Assembly (NCBI RefSeq): GCF_017876405.1
Contig: NZ_JAGINW010000001.1
Span: 2,989,203 to 3,053,202, forward strand
Source of the DNA: Kibdelosporangium banguiense
Lineage (GTDB): Bacteria; Actinomycetota; Actinomycetes; Mycobacteriales; Pseudonocardiaceae
Length of the DNA stretch: 64,000 nt
Reading direction: 5' to 3'
The notes below the pieces were generated by a model. The model saw nothing but the letters and a program-made list of their open reading frames with translations. It did not search any database and had not been told where the DNA came from. Shown piece by piece: positions 42,368 through 52,550 of the stretch. Position 1 is the stretch's first letter, and every line of letters begins with the position of its first letter. A program made the position numbers and the translations under genes.

Positions 42368-42406
42368 TCGTGAGGGGTTATCCGCGCTGCGGGTAACCCC
42401 TCACGA
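42368..42406. terminator. Bidirectional terminator after rsdA
   Basis: 18-bp stem (42368-42385 with 42389-42406, one G-U pair) with a 3-nt loop, between convergent rsdA and DUF5319 genes; it contains TCGTGAGGGGTTA and its complement. TGTTT follows on the plus strand and AAGGTTTAG on the minus. Confidence 0.88.
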
Positions 42407-42410
42407 GTGT

Positions 42411-42797
42411 TTACCTGGCGCTTTCGGTGGCGGTGACGCCGTCGGCGAATCCCCGGCAGTACTCCCAGCTCACATAGGACCCGGGGTCCGGGTCGAAGGC
42501 GGGCTCGTGCGGGCGCATCCGCCCGTCGGTGAGCAGCTGTTCGAGGCTCGCCCGCAGCAGGGCCCAGTCGTGGTAGTGCGGCTCCTGGCATTCGCCACAG
42601 TCCACGACCACGCCCTTGACCCCGCGATGCTCCAGCAGGGCCTGGTAGACGGCCAGATCGGACAGGTCGGTCAGCAGTTCGGCCCGCTCGTCCTCTCCCA
42701 TCGGGTGCTCGACCTCGTCTTCATGGTCGAGGATCGCCCGGGCCGGGTCGTCCGGGTCGCCCGCGAAGGGGTCTGGGGGCAGTGAGTCGTGCGGCAC
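42411..42797 (-). CDS. DUF5319-family protein (Rv3412-like)
   Basis: 128 residues from GTG 42797, giving MPHDSLPPDPFAGDPDDPA, which resembles the conserved start of Rv3412 proteins. Acidic, no membrane segment. A Cys-containing pocket DCGECQEPHYHDWALLRASLE (C-x2-C plus HYH) might bind a metal. C-terminus SYVSWEYCRGFADG. Family members are widespread in Actinobacteria between sigD and guaB; the function is unknown. Divergent from guaB. Confidence 0.85.
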   Translation of the reverse strand: MPHDSLPPDPFAGDPDDPARAILDHEDEVEHPMGEDERAELLTDLSDLAVYQALLEHRGVKGVVVDCGECQEPHYHDWALLRASLEQLLTDGRMRPHEPAFDPDPGSYVSWEYCRGFADGVTATESAR

Positions 42798-42898
42798 GGT
42801 CTCGCACGGTACCGGGCGGGCCCCCAAGGCTGTCCAGATACCATGGTCTCAACGGCCTCGCCTGGGAAAACACCGGGCAGGGGCAACGTCAGGCGTAG

Positions 42899-44428
<1,530 letters not shown>

Positions 44429-44452
44429 GACATGGCGCCAGGAGGACATCAA

Positions 44453-45586
44453 GTGCGGGACCTTGTCGAGATCGGCATGGGCCGGACGGCCCGGCGGGCC
44501 TACGAGCTGGACGACATCGAGATCGTCCCCTCGCGCCGGACGCGGTCGTCGAAGGACGTGTCCACGGCGTGGCAGATCGACGCGTACCGCTTCGAGATCC
44601 CGCTCGTGACGCACCCGACCGACGCGATCGTCTCGCCGCGGACCGCGGTGGCCATCGGTGAGCTCGGCGGTCTCGCCGTGATCAATGCCGAGGGCCTGTG
44701 GGCTCGGCACGGCAACGTCGACGAGGTGCTGTTCCGGCTGATCGAGGCGGCCGAGGAGGCGTCCGAGGCCGCCGACGTGACAAAGGTGCTGCAGGAGCTG
44801 CACGCCGCACCGATCCAGGCCGACCTGGTTGCCAACGCCATCAAGGAGATCCGCGACTCCGGCGTGACGGTGGCCGCGCGTGTGAGCCCGCAGCGGGCCG
44901 CCGAGCTGACGCCGGACCTGGTCGCGGCGGGCGTGGAGATCCTGGTCGTACAGGGCACCATCGTGTCCGCCGAGCACGTGGCCCGCGACGGGGAACCGTT
45001 GAACCTCAAGAGCTTCATCGAGGGCCTCGACATCCCGGTGGTGGCTGGCGGCGTGCACGACTACCGCACCGCGATGCACCTGATGCGGACCGGCGCGGCA
45101 GGCGTCATCGTCGGCTACGGCTACAGCACTGGCGTCACCTCTACGGACAGCGTGCTCGGCATTGGCGTCCCGATGGCGACGGCGATTGTCGACGCGGCCG
45201 CCGCACGGCGTGACTACCTCGACGAGACCGGCGGCCGGTACGTGCACGTGCTCGCCGACGGCGGCATGGAGACCAGCGGTGAGATCGCCAAGGCGATCGC
45301 CTGCGGCGCCGATGCCGTGATGCTGGGCGCTCCGCTCGCCAGCGCGGCCGAGGCGCCTGGGCAGGGCCTGTACTGGACGGCCGCGGCCGCGCACCCGTCG
45401 TTGCCGCGCAGCCGGGTTGTGCCGGCGGCCGACAGCGAGATCGACTTGCGGCAGCTGCTGTTCGGTCCGTCCGCCGACGCGGACGGCATGGTCAACCTGT
45501 TCGGCGCGCTGCGCCGGGCGATGGCCAAGACGGGCTACTCCGACCTCAAGGAGTTCCAGAAGGTCGGCCTGACGATCCGGGGCTGA
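44453..45586 (+). CDS. guaB3: GuaB3-family IMP dehydrogenase/GMP reductase-related protein
   Basis: 377 residues from GTG 44453, 7 nt after AGGAGG. TIM barrel like GuaB (ARRAYELDDIEIVPSRRT, VHVLADGGMETSGEIAKAIA), without CBS domains. Where GuaB has GPGSICTTR, this protein has YGYSTGVTSTDSVLG, so the catalytic-loop Cys is missing, as in other GuaB3 proteins. Recent work assigns GMP reductase activity to some cyanobacterial GuaB3; activity here is unproven. Always next to guaB in Actinobacteria. Confidence 0.93.
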   Translation: MRDLVEIGMGRTARRAYELDDIEIVPSRRTRSSKDVSTAWQIDAYRFEIPLVTHPTDAIVSPRTAVAIGELGGLAVINAEGLWARHGNVDEVLFRLIEAAEEASEAADVTKVLQELHAAPIQADLVANAIKEIRDSGVTVAARVSPQRAAELTPDLVAAGVEILVVQGTIVSAEHVARDGEPLNLKSFIEGLDIPVVAGGVHDYRTAMHLMRTGAAGVIVGYGYSTGVTSTDSVLGIGVPMATAIVDAAAARRDYLDETGGRYVHVLADGGMETSGEIAKAIACGADAVMLGAPLASAAEAPGQGLYWTAAAAHPSLPRSRVVPAADSEIDLRQLLFGPSADADGMVNLFGALRRAMAKTGYSDLKEFQKVGLTIRG

Positions 45587-45661
45587 AAACCCGTTCCCTC
45601 ATGGGTGGATTGTTATGTTACAACACGACAAAACACTCATGAGCGGACCTGGGGGTTCAGC

Positions 45662-46159
45662 TTGCGCAAGATCGTGGTCCGGGGTGAGGACTTCGCCCTG
45701 GCCGAACACAGGGACGGCGACCGCCAGTGGCTGTCGGACAACAGCGACGGCGCTTTCGACGTCGACCGGGACGGCCGGGAGGTCCCGGTCCAGTTCCCGA
45801 TCCACCGGCTGGTCGTGACCACCCCGGACGGCAAGGAACTGCTCGGCCAGGTCAGCTGGCACCCGGTCATGTACGGCCCGTCGTACGGCTGCATGGCGTG
45901 GAACTTCGGCTACACGTTCCTGCCCCGCAACCGGGGCAAAGGCCTGGGCACCGAGGTCCTGCGTGCGCTTGTCCGGCACCTGTTCGACACCACCGACGTG
46001 GACCGGATCGAGGGCAGTACGGACGTGACCAACGTCCGCGCCCAACGGTCCATGGAGAAGGCCGGCTTCACCCGCGAGGGCATTCTCCGGGGTGCTCAGC
46101 TGCGCAAAGGCAAGCGCCATGACCTCGTGGCGTACAGCATCCTGCGGACGGACCGCTAG
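45662..46159 (+). CDS. GNAT-family N-acetyltransferase (RimJ/RimL-like)
   Basis: 165 residues from TTG 45662 after GGGGG; an upstream in-frame GTG (45605) would add 19 residues from an A/T-rich promoter-like stretch. Acetyl-CoA motif A: FGYTFLPRNRGKGLGTEVLRAL (R-G-K-G-L-G-T), then STDVTNVRAQRSMEKAGF as in RimJ/L proteins. Substrate unknown: protein N-termini, an aminoglycoside or another small amine. Single gene between guaB3 and the GMC gene. Confidence 0.85.
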   Translation: MRKIVVRGEDFALAEHRDGDRQWLSDNSDGAFDVDRDGREVPVQFPIHRLVVTTPDGKELLGQVSWHPVMYGPSYGCMAWNFGYTFLPRNRGKGLGTEVLRALVRHLFDTTDVDRIEGSTDVTNVRAQRSMEKAGFTREGILRGAQLRKGKRHDLVAYSILRTDR

Positions 46160-46217
46160 GTTACCGGCCAGAAACTTACTCCTAGTCAGAACGGGCTCGC
46201 CGAACTAGCCTCAGGGG

Positions 46218-47870
46218 ATGCCTGACTATGACGTCATCGTCGTCGGATCGGGGTTCGGCGGCAGTGTGGCAGCGCTCCGGCTGACCGAGAAGGGCTACCG
46301 GGTCGCGGTGATCGAGGCCGGCCGTCGGTTCGCCGATGACGAGTTCGCCAAGACCTCCTGGGACCTGCGCCGCTACCTGTGGGCGCCGGCGGTGGGCTGC
46401 TTCGGGATCCAGCGCATCCACCTGCTGCGAGACGTGATGGTGCTGGCTGGTGCGGGTGTGGGCGGCGGTTCGCTGGTGTACGCGAACACGCTGTACCGCC
46501 CGCTAGAGCCGTTCTACGCCGACAAGCAGTGGGCGCACATCACGGACTGGCGTGCTGAGCTGGCACCGCACTACGACCAGGCGACGCGGATGCTTGGTGT
46601 CGTGACGAACCCGACGGTCACGCCGTCGGATGAGGTCATGCAGAAGGTCGCGGCCGATATGGGAGTCGCGGACTCGTACCACCCGACGCCTGTGGGGGTG
46701 TATTTCGGCAAGCCAGGTGAGACCGTCGAGGACCCGTACTTCGGTGGTGCGGGGCCGTCGCGCACGGGGTGCACGGAGTGCGGTTCGTGCATGACCGGCT
46801 GCCGGGTGGGCGCCAAGAACACCCTGATGAAGAACTACCTGTACCTGGCCGAACAGGGCGGCGCGAAGATCATTCCGATGACGACGGTGACCGGCCTGAC
46901 GCACCAGCCGGACGGGTCGTTCGAGGTCGCGATCCGCAAGACAGGCAAACGCTTCCGGCACACGCTCACCGCGGGCCAGGTGGTGCTGGCGGCAGGCACA
47001 TGGGGCACGCAACAGCTGCTGCACCGGATGCGGGCCAACGGCAACCTGGCCCGGATCTCGCCAAGGCTGGGCGAGCTGACCAGGACGAACTCCGAGGCGA
47101 TCATCGGCTCGGGCCGGTTCACAGTCGACGAGTCCCGCAACTTCAGCCGGGGTGTCGCGATCACGTCGTCGATCCATCCGGACGAGAACACGCACATCGA
47201 GCCGGTCCGCTACGGCAAGGGCAGCAACGCGATGAGCCTGCTGCAGACGATCGCGACCGACGGCGCTTCGAGCGTTCCGCGCTGGAAGCAGGCCCTGCGC
47301 TTCATCGCCCGGCATCCGCTGCAGATCGCCCGGCTGCTCAGCGGTTACCGCTGGAGTGAGCGGACCATGATCCTGCTTGTCATGCAGTCGCTGGACAACT
47401 CGATCACGACCTATGTGGACAAGCGCGGAAAGTACACGTCCAAACAGGGGCACGGTGAGCCCAACCCGTCGTTCATTCCCGCTGGATACGAGGCGAACGA
47501 GCTGACTGCCAAGCATATCGGCGGGATCGCGGGCGGCACCTGGGGCGAGATCTTCGACATCCCGCTGACCGCGCATTTCATCGGTGGCTGCCCGATCAGC
47601 GAAGACCCCTCGAATGGAGTAATCGATCCGTATCACCGGGTCCACAACTATCCCGGTTTGTCCGTTGTGGACGGCGCGGCGATCAGTGCCAACCTCGGCG
47701 TGAACCCCTCGTTGACCATTACCGCCCAAGCCGAGCGGGCCTTTTCCTTCTGGCCCAACAAGGGCGATACCGATCCGCGTCCCGCGCAGGGTGCGGGATA
47801 TCGCCGGCTGGCCGCCGTGACACCGGTCGCACCTGCCGTGCCTTCGTCGGCTCCCGGCGCCTTGCGGTAA
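46218..47870 (+). CDS. choD: GMC-family FAD oxidoreductase, cholesterol oxidase-like (ChoD)
   Basis: 550 residues. N-terminal FAD loop VIVVGSGFGGSVAALRLTEKG, VLAGAGVGGGSLVYANTLY (GMC signature), and C-terminal VVDGAAISANLGVNPSLTITA with ISEDPSNGVID. Residues 185-195 are C-x2-C-x2-C-x3-C (CTECGSCMTGC), a ferredoxin-like cluster seen in the ChoD branch. No signal peptide, unlike secreted cholesterol oxidases. Matches the position of Rv3409c next to guaB3. True substrate uncertain; sterols or other alcohols. A -10-like TAGCCT lies 6 nt before ATG 46218. Confidence 0.87.
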   Translation: MPDYDVIVVGSGFGGSVAALRLTEKGYRVAVIEAGRRFADDEFAKTSWDLRRYLWAPAVGCFGIQRIHLLRDVMVLAGAGVGGGSLVYANTLYRPLEPFYADKQWAHITDWRAELAPHYDQATRMLGVVTNPTVTPSDEVMQKVAADMGVADSYHPTPVGVYFGKPGETVEDPYFGGAGPSRTGCTECGSCMTGCRVGAKNTLMKNYLYLAEQGGAKIIPMTTVTGLTHQPDGSFEVAIRKTGKRFRHTLTAGQVVLAAGTWGTQQLLHRMRANGNLARISPRLGELTRTNSEAIIGSGRFTVDESRNFSRGVAITSSIHPDENTHIEPVRYGKGSNAMSLLQTIATDGASSVPRWKQALRFIARHPLQIARLLSGYRWSERTMILLVMQSLDNSITTYVDKRGKYTSKQGHGEPNPSFIPAGYEANELTAKHIGGIAGGTWGEIFDIPLTAHFIGGCPISEDPSNGVIDPYHRVHNYPGLSVVDGAAISANLGVNPSLTITAQAERAFSFWPNKGDTDPRPAQGAGYRRLAAVTPVAPAVPSSAPGALR

Positions 47871-47992
47871 ACGGCACTACTCATTCCGGGTGACATTTTG
47901 TAGCCTCGACCTGGCGTATATGCATCTGACGACATTGTCGTGCGAATTGTCGCCGGACGCCCGATGATGGTCCGAGTCGGGAGGAGTCGGGG

Positions 47993-49465
47993 ATGATGGA
48001 TCGGCGTGCTTTTTTGCGGGCCGCGGGACTCGCCGGAGTGGGTACCGCGCTGGCGGGATGTTCGTCCGCCGGTACGACAACGCCGTCAGGGCCGGCGACG
48101 ACAACGTTGCCATCGCCGGTGTCCACGTCCGCGGAGCCGGTGCCGCCCAACTGGGAACTGTTGCGGGCCAATGTGTCCGGTACCGTCCTGCTGCCTGGTG
48201 ACAGCGAGTTTTCCGTGGCCCATCAGGTGTTCAACCCGATGTGGGACGCGCGCAACCCGGTCGCGATAGCGCGTTGCCGGACCAAGGAGGACGTTCAGGC
48301 CTGCGTGAAGCTCGCCGCCGAGTCCAAAGTGCCCATCGCCGCCCGTAGCGGTGGCCACAGTTACGCCGGCTATTCGGTGCCGGAGGCGGGGCTGCAGGTC
48401 GATCTTTCCGCAATGGCCGATGTCGATGTCCGTCAGGATGGGACAGTGCGGGTCGGCGCGGGCGCGAAATTGATCGATGTGTACACCGGGCTGGCCAAAG
48501 CCGGCCGCGCGCTGCCGGCCGGATCATGCCCGACCGTCGGTATTGCCGGATTGACGCTGGGCGGCGGAATCGGCGTGCTGTCAAGGAAATACGGATTGAC
48601 CTGTGATCGACTCGAGTCGGCCACGGTGATCACCGCCGACAGCCGGGTCGCCAACGTGTCCCGGGGCAGCGACGCCGATTTGTTCTGGGCATTGCGTGGC
48701 GGCGGTGGCGGGAACTTCGGGATTGTCACCGAATTCGTGTTCGTCACCGAGCCCGCGCCTGAACTGGCGGTTTTCTCGATGCGCTTCCCGGCCGGCTCGG
48801 TGGACACCGTGCTGGGCGCGTGGCAGGAATGGATCGCCGCGGCGCCGCCGGAGCTGTGGTCCAATCTCATCATTACCGGCGGCGGTTCGCCGGTCTGCAC
48901 GGTCGGCGGATGTTTCGTCGGCTCGGCGGCCGAGCTCAATTCCTTGCTGTCCGGCCTGAAACCGCGTCCCGCGTCCCGCACGGTGCAGGAAAAGGCCTAC
49001 CTCGACGCGATGCGCTACTTCGCAGGCGGCCCGACCACGAGCCGGCAGTCCTTTGTGGCCTCATCCCGGATGCTGCAGGAGCCCGCCGACTCGGCCAAGA
49101 TCACCGAGCTGATGACCGACCGCACCGACATGGACCTGTTGCTGGACAGCCTCGGCGGCGCGGTGGCGTCGGTGGAGCCGGCTGCTTCGGCGTACCCGTA
49201 CCGCAAAGCTTTTGCCAGCGCGCAGATCTACCAGAAGACCGACGCCGCCAAAGCCACGCGGGCGACCGCTCAGGTCGGCGAGGTCCGTGACGAGCTGGGC
49301 ACTTTGGTCGGCAAGACCGGCTACGTCAACTACATCGACCCGGCCATGCCGGACTGGGCGAACGCCTACTACGGCGAGAATCTCCCGCGTCTGCAGGACG
49401 TCGCGAAACGCTACGACCCCAACAAGGTTTTCGCCTTCCCACAAGGAATCCAGCAGAAACCCTAG
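47993..49465 (+). CDS. Exported FAD-linked oxidase (berberine-bridge type), Tat lipoprotein
   Basis: 490 residues. N-terminal DRRAFLRAAGLAGVGTALAGC: twin-arginine signal ending in a lipobox with Cys23, so exported folded and lipid-anchored. FAD_binding_4 domain with H122 in RSGGHSYAGYS and C179 in AGSCPTVGIAGLTLGGGIG, the two residues that bind FAD in bicovalent enzymes. C-terminal BBE segment YYGENLPRLQDVAKRYDPNKVF. Oxidises sugars, alkaloids or polyketides in known cases; substrate unknown. The 3' end overlaps the CHAT gene by 4 bp, convergent. SD GGGAGGAG. Confidence 0.9.
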   Translation: MMDRRAFLRAAGLAGVGTALAGCSSAGTTTPSGPATTTLPSPVSTSAEPVPPNWELLRANVSGTVLLPGDSEFSVAHQVFNPMWDARNPVAIARCRTKEDVQACVKLAAESKVPIAARSGGHSYAGYSVPEAGLQVDLSAMADVDVRQDGTVRVGAGAKLIDVYTGLAKAGRALPAGSCPTVGIAGLTLGGGIGVLSRKYGLTCDRLESATVITADSRVANVSRGSDADLFWALRGGGGGNFGIVTEFVFVTEPAPELAVFSMRFPAGSVDTVLGAWQEWIAAAPPELWSNLIITGGGSPVCTVGGCFVGSAAELNSLLSGLKPRPASRTVQEKAYLDAMRYFAGGPTTSRQSFVASSRMLQEPADSAKITELMTDRTDMDLLLDSLGGAVASVEPAASAYPYRKAFASAQIYQKTDAAKATRATAQVGEVRDELGTLVGKTGYVNYIDPAMPDWANAYYGENLPRLQDVAKRYDPNKVFAFPQGIQQKP

Positions 49466-52098
49466 CTACCGAGGCAGACGAACGGCCGGCGCAACGGATC
49501 GACCGCGACCGCGTTGGCCAGCGCGACGTCAGGAGCCGCGCCGCTGGCCAGCCCTCGGTGGTAGTCGTCCATCGTCGCGGCTACGGGCACGTCGCCGACC
49601 CGGCTCACGGCCGCGACCACAGTGCTCACGCCACCTGCCAGCAATGCCCCCGCGAAGCCGAGGGCTTCGTCGCCGGGCCGGATCCGGTTGAGCGCCAACT
49701 CACATGCGGCCAGCACGACCTGGCGGGGTGGCCGCCGCAGCCGGGCCAGTTCGTGCGCGAACAACGCGCCGTCGATCAGTTCAAGCCTGGAGAAGAGCGC
49801 GTTCTCGGCCTCATGTTCGCCATGCGCGGCGATATGGGCCAGCGCCGCACCGTCCAAAGCAGACAAAACAGCGGACACGGTCGCGTCCTCGCCCGCTACC
49901 GAGACGGCACCCCGGTGGTGCTTGGCGATCTTGTCGATCTCACCGACAGCGGCCTGCAACCCAGGCCCACGAACAAGAATCGTGGCGCCCGAGTCGTGCA
50001 CGGCCTTCGAGGCGCCGAGCCAAGCCGTCGCCGACGGCGCCACGACAACAGGCGTCGACCGCAACGAGTCCAACACGCCCCACGGCACGGCGTACAGCGC
50101 CCCAGTCGGCACAACGACGACCTCGCGGTCACGGATGAACGGCGCAAGGGGACGCATCAGCTGTGCATCCAGTGCGCCACTCTGTTTACGAGCCGAAGTC
50201 CTGATGGCGTCCAGTAAAGGCGCGGGCAGGTGATCAGGCGCCATCGCGTTGAGGTCGGCGTGCAGCCGCCGGGCGGTCTCCGTCGCCGCGACGGCCGACC
50301 CAAGCCGGACCAGCCGGACGCGGCCCTCCACCAGCACCACGGCCAGCATCGAACTGCCGGACACAGCGAAGCTGACCAGCGCCTTGCTGCCCAGATGACC
50401 GGCCACATCGGCCACGCTCGCAACCGGCCGCGGCTTGCCCCAACGGCTCGCCGCGTGCCAGCCGAGCCGCATCGCAGCACGTTGGCGTTCGGCGTAGCGG
50501 GACCGCAGCTTGGCAGTCGGCCGGCCGTCCAGCATGGCCTGCCGCAGCGAGTACCCGAGGTGCCGGATCTCGGCCATCAGCTCGACCAGTTGCGGGTCGT
50601 CGATCCCGAAAACCGGTTCGTAGCGGTATGTCTGCGCACGCGTGCGTTCCAGCCAGGTGAACATCCGCCGCGCCTCGGCCGCTGCCGTGCCGCCGTCGAG
50701 CACCAGCCGGACCGCGAGATCGCCGAGCTGCTGACCGTGGATCGCGGTGCCGGACACCAGTTCCAGAGCGCCCATCCGGTCGCGGGCCTGGCCCAGCTCG
50801 GCCAGGCCGGCTCTCGCCTGGGCGAAGGCCTTGCGTCGGTTGCCGGTCGCGGAAGCCAGTTCGGCCTGGCACAGCCGCAGCAGCATCCGCTGGTCGATCG
50901 GGGTGATCGCGCGTGGACGGCGCACCTCGGCCAGCAACTCGGTCGCCTTGGCCAGTTTGCCGCGCCTGAGTTCAAGCCTGGCGGCCAATGTCTTGGCCAG
51001 TGCGGCTTCGTCACGCAGCCGCAACGCCGTCAGCTCGTCGGCCAGCTGGACGGCTCGTGCGGGCAGCGCCGCGGGGATCTTGGCTTCGTCCAGTGCTCTG
51101 GCGACGTCGACGCGGAGCACGATCAGGGCCGCGACGGCCGCCCATGCGTCGCTGCCGCGTCGTTTGAACCGGCGCCGTGCGGATTCGGCCATCCGGCGAG
51201 CGAGGCCAAGGTCCTGCTCCAACAGGGCCGCCGCCGCGCGTACCGCCTCGGCTTCGGCCAGGTCTTGCTGCACCCGTTGCTCACGCATCAGCGGCAGCAC
51301 CTCGTCCAGGTGCCGGCCGGCCTCGTCGGCGAGCCCGGCGGTGACCAGTGCCTGGGCCTGGTCGAGCCGCAGCCGGGTCAGCATGTCCGGGCCCAGCTCG
51401 AGGTAGACGCGTTCGGCTTCCTCGTAGTACCGCAGCGCTTCCGGGATGTCGCCCGCGCGCTGGTTGAGATCGCCCAGCACGTGCCGCAGGTACGCCACAC
51501 GCATTGTCAGGTTGTGGTCGATGCCGAGCGTGATGGCCCGGTTGAGGTTGACGAACGCGGGCTCGAGGCGTCCGGTCTCCAGATACGCCTGGCCGAGGTT
51601 GGCCACCGACGCGACCAGCGAGTCGATCAGCCGCTGCGGGTCGTCGGTGCCCAGCTCGAGGTTGCGTTCCTTGTGGGCGATCGCCGAAGCGAGCAGTGGG
51701 ATGCTCTCGTCGTAGCGGCCTCCGCGGATCAGCAGGCCCGCGTAGTTGCCGTCGATGGAACCGTTGAGCTCCGCCCGGACGGCTTCGTCGGCCAGCTGGG
51801 CGACCTGGGGCCGCAACGCCTCGAGCCGGGCGAGCCCCTGGGCGATGGTGCCGAGTTCCGCCTCGACATAGGCGAGTGTGATCAGGATCCGGCTGCGGGT
51901 ACGGATCCACTCGACACTGCCGTGCTGCCCCGCGTCGGCGCTTTCCAGCATCGAGAGAGCCTGTCGCAGCAGGCGGATCTCCATGACGTTGCGGCCGGCG
52001 TGGCCGACTTCGAGCGCGCGGCGGTGCAGTCTCCTGGCCTCGCTGATCACGTCGGCCGGAGAACCGGGTCTCCCACCGGTTGTGCGTGTCGCGGGCAC
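49462..52098 (-). CDS. TPR-repeat CHAT-domain protein
   Basis: 878 residues. Residues ~1-560 are TPR-like helical repeats (LANLGQAYLETGRLEPAFVNL, LRHVLGDLNQRAGDIPEALR). The C-terminal ~280 form a CHAT caspase-like domain; catalytic His759 in HIAAHGEHEAEN and Cys799 in VLAACELAL are both present, as is EALGFAGALLAGGVSTVVAA. It is therefore probably an active peptidase whose repeats sense a partner. CHAT proteases act in caspase-like immunity and regulated cleavage; the partner here is unknown. GTG start; a terminator lies directly upstream, so it has its own promoter or readthrough. Confidence 0.9.
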   Translation of the reverse strand: MPATRTTGGRPGSPADVISEARRLHRRALEVGHAGRNVMEIRLLRQALSMLESADAGQHGSVEWIRTRSRILITLAYVEAELGTIAQGLARLEALRPQVAQLADEAVRAELNGSIDGNYAGLLIRGGRYDESIPLLASAIAHKERNLELGTDDPQRLIDSLVASVANLGQAYLETGRLEPAFVNLNRAITLGIDHNLTMRVAYLRHVLGDLNQRAGDIPEALRYYEEAERVYLELGPDMLTRLRLDQAQALVTAGLADEAGRHLDEVLPLMREQRVQQDLAEAEAVRAAAALLEQDLGLARRMAESARRRFKRRGSDAWAAVAALIVLRVDVARALDEAKIPAALPARAVQLADELTALRLRDEAALAKTLAARLELRRGKLAKATELLAEVRRPRAITPIDQRMLLRLCQAELASATGNRRKAFAQARAGLAELGQARDRMGALELVSGTAIHGQQLGDLAVRLVLDGGTAAAEARRMFTWLERTRAQTYRYEPVFGIDDPQLVELMAEIRHLGYSLRQAMLDGRPTAKLRSRYAERQRAAMRLGWHAASRWGKPRPVASVADVAGHLGSKALVSFAVSGSSMLAVVLVEGRVRLVRLGSAVAATETARRLHADLNAMAPDHLPAPLLDAIRTSARKQSGALDAQLMRPLAPFIRDREVVVVPTGALYAVPWGVLDSLRSTPVVVAPSATAWLGASKAVHDSGATILVRGPGLQAAVGEIDKIAKHHRGAVSVAGEDATVSAVLSALDGAALAHIAAHGEHEAENALFSRLELIDGALFAHELARLRRPPRQVVLAACELALNRIRPGDEALGFAGALLAGGVSTVVAAVSRVGDVPVAATMDDYHRGLASGAAPDVALANAVAVDPLRRPFVCLGS

Positions 52099-52127
52099 CG
52101 CTCTATGAGACCACGGTGGTCAACAAA

Positions 52128-52164
52128 CGAGCCCGTCGACCGGCAGGGCCGGCCGACGGGCTCG
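52128..52164. terminator. Hairpin terminator between the small THHE protein gene and the CHAT gene
   Basis: 11-bp perfect outer stem CGAGCCCGTCG / CGACGGGCTCG plus an inner CCGGC / GCCGG stem. In the minus sense it is followed by TTTGTTG, so it ends the small gene at 52185. Confidence 0.8.
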
Positions 52165-52184
52165 CGCTCGTCCTCATCGGTTAC

Positions 52185-52349
52185 TCAGGGCTGCGGCTGC
52201 TCGTGGTGCGTCGGGCCGTTGGTCTTCGCGCCTTCGTCGACGGAGACCGGCTCGCTCTCGTGATGGGTCGGCCCCTGTGGACGCATCGGGTCGTCCTTCG
52301 GCGGCGTTCCGATCGGGGGCAGTTCTTGCTCGGTGCCAGGAGTCGTCAT
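52185..52349 (-). CDS. 54-residue small protein with GPTHHE repeats
   Basis: A complete short gene: strong ribosome-binding site GAGGAGGGAAACTCGA directly before ATG 52349, 54 codons, stop, 20 bp, then a terminator. The peptide is hydrophilic, acidic and Pro-rich, with no Cys or hydrophobic core: start MTTPGTEQELPPIGTPPKDD, then GPTHHE twice (in MRPQGPTHHESEP and KTNGPTHHEQPQP). Likely unstructured. The His pairs could bind metal. Lies just upstream of the CHAT gene, same strand. No known family recognised. Confidence 0.72.
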   Translation of the reverse strand: MTTPGTEQELPPIGTPPKDDPMRPQGPTHHESEPVSVDEGAKTNGPTHHEQPQP

Positions 52350-52550
52350 TCGAGTTTCCCTCCTCGTGAGCGCGCTCGGGGCGCGTTCTCCCGAACCCAG
52401 CGTCGCGAGCGGCGGGTGCGACTCTGGGTGTTCATTTCGGCTCTCCCCAACAGAACCGGAATGAATCTACCGCACGAATGGACGAATGGGAATTACGTTG
52501 GGAAACAAGATCTTGGCCCAATTACTCCGATCGTGACGAAATCGATCGAA
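52350..52550. other. Intergenic region between the small THHE gene and the aldehyde dehydrogenase
   Basis: About 200 bp between two minus-strand genes. The 52460-52550 part is unusually A/T-rich for this genome (runs such as AATTACG and AATCGATCGAATTAG). It should carry the small-gene promoter. No gene or clear operator seen. Confidence 0.4.

Noticed and set aside
46503..47729. 408-codon minus-strand frame opposite the GMC gene
   Set aside because: Antisense shadow; the GMC protein shows conserved motifs along its whole length.
50230..52263. 677-codon plus-strand frame opposite the CHAT gene
   Set aside because: Gln/Arg/His-rich shadow; the CHAT protein has domain-level support over its whole length.
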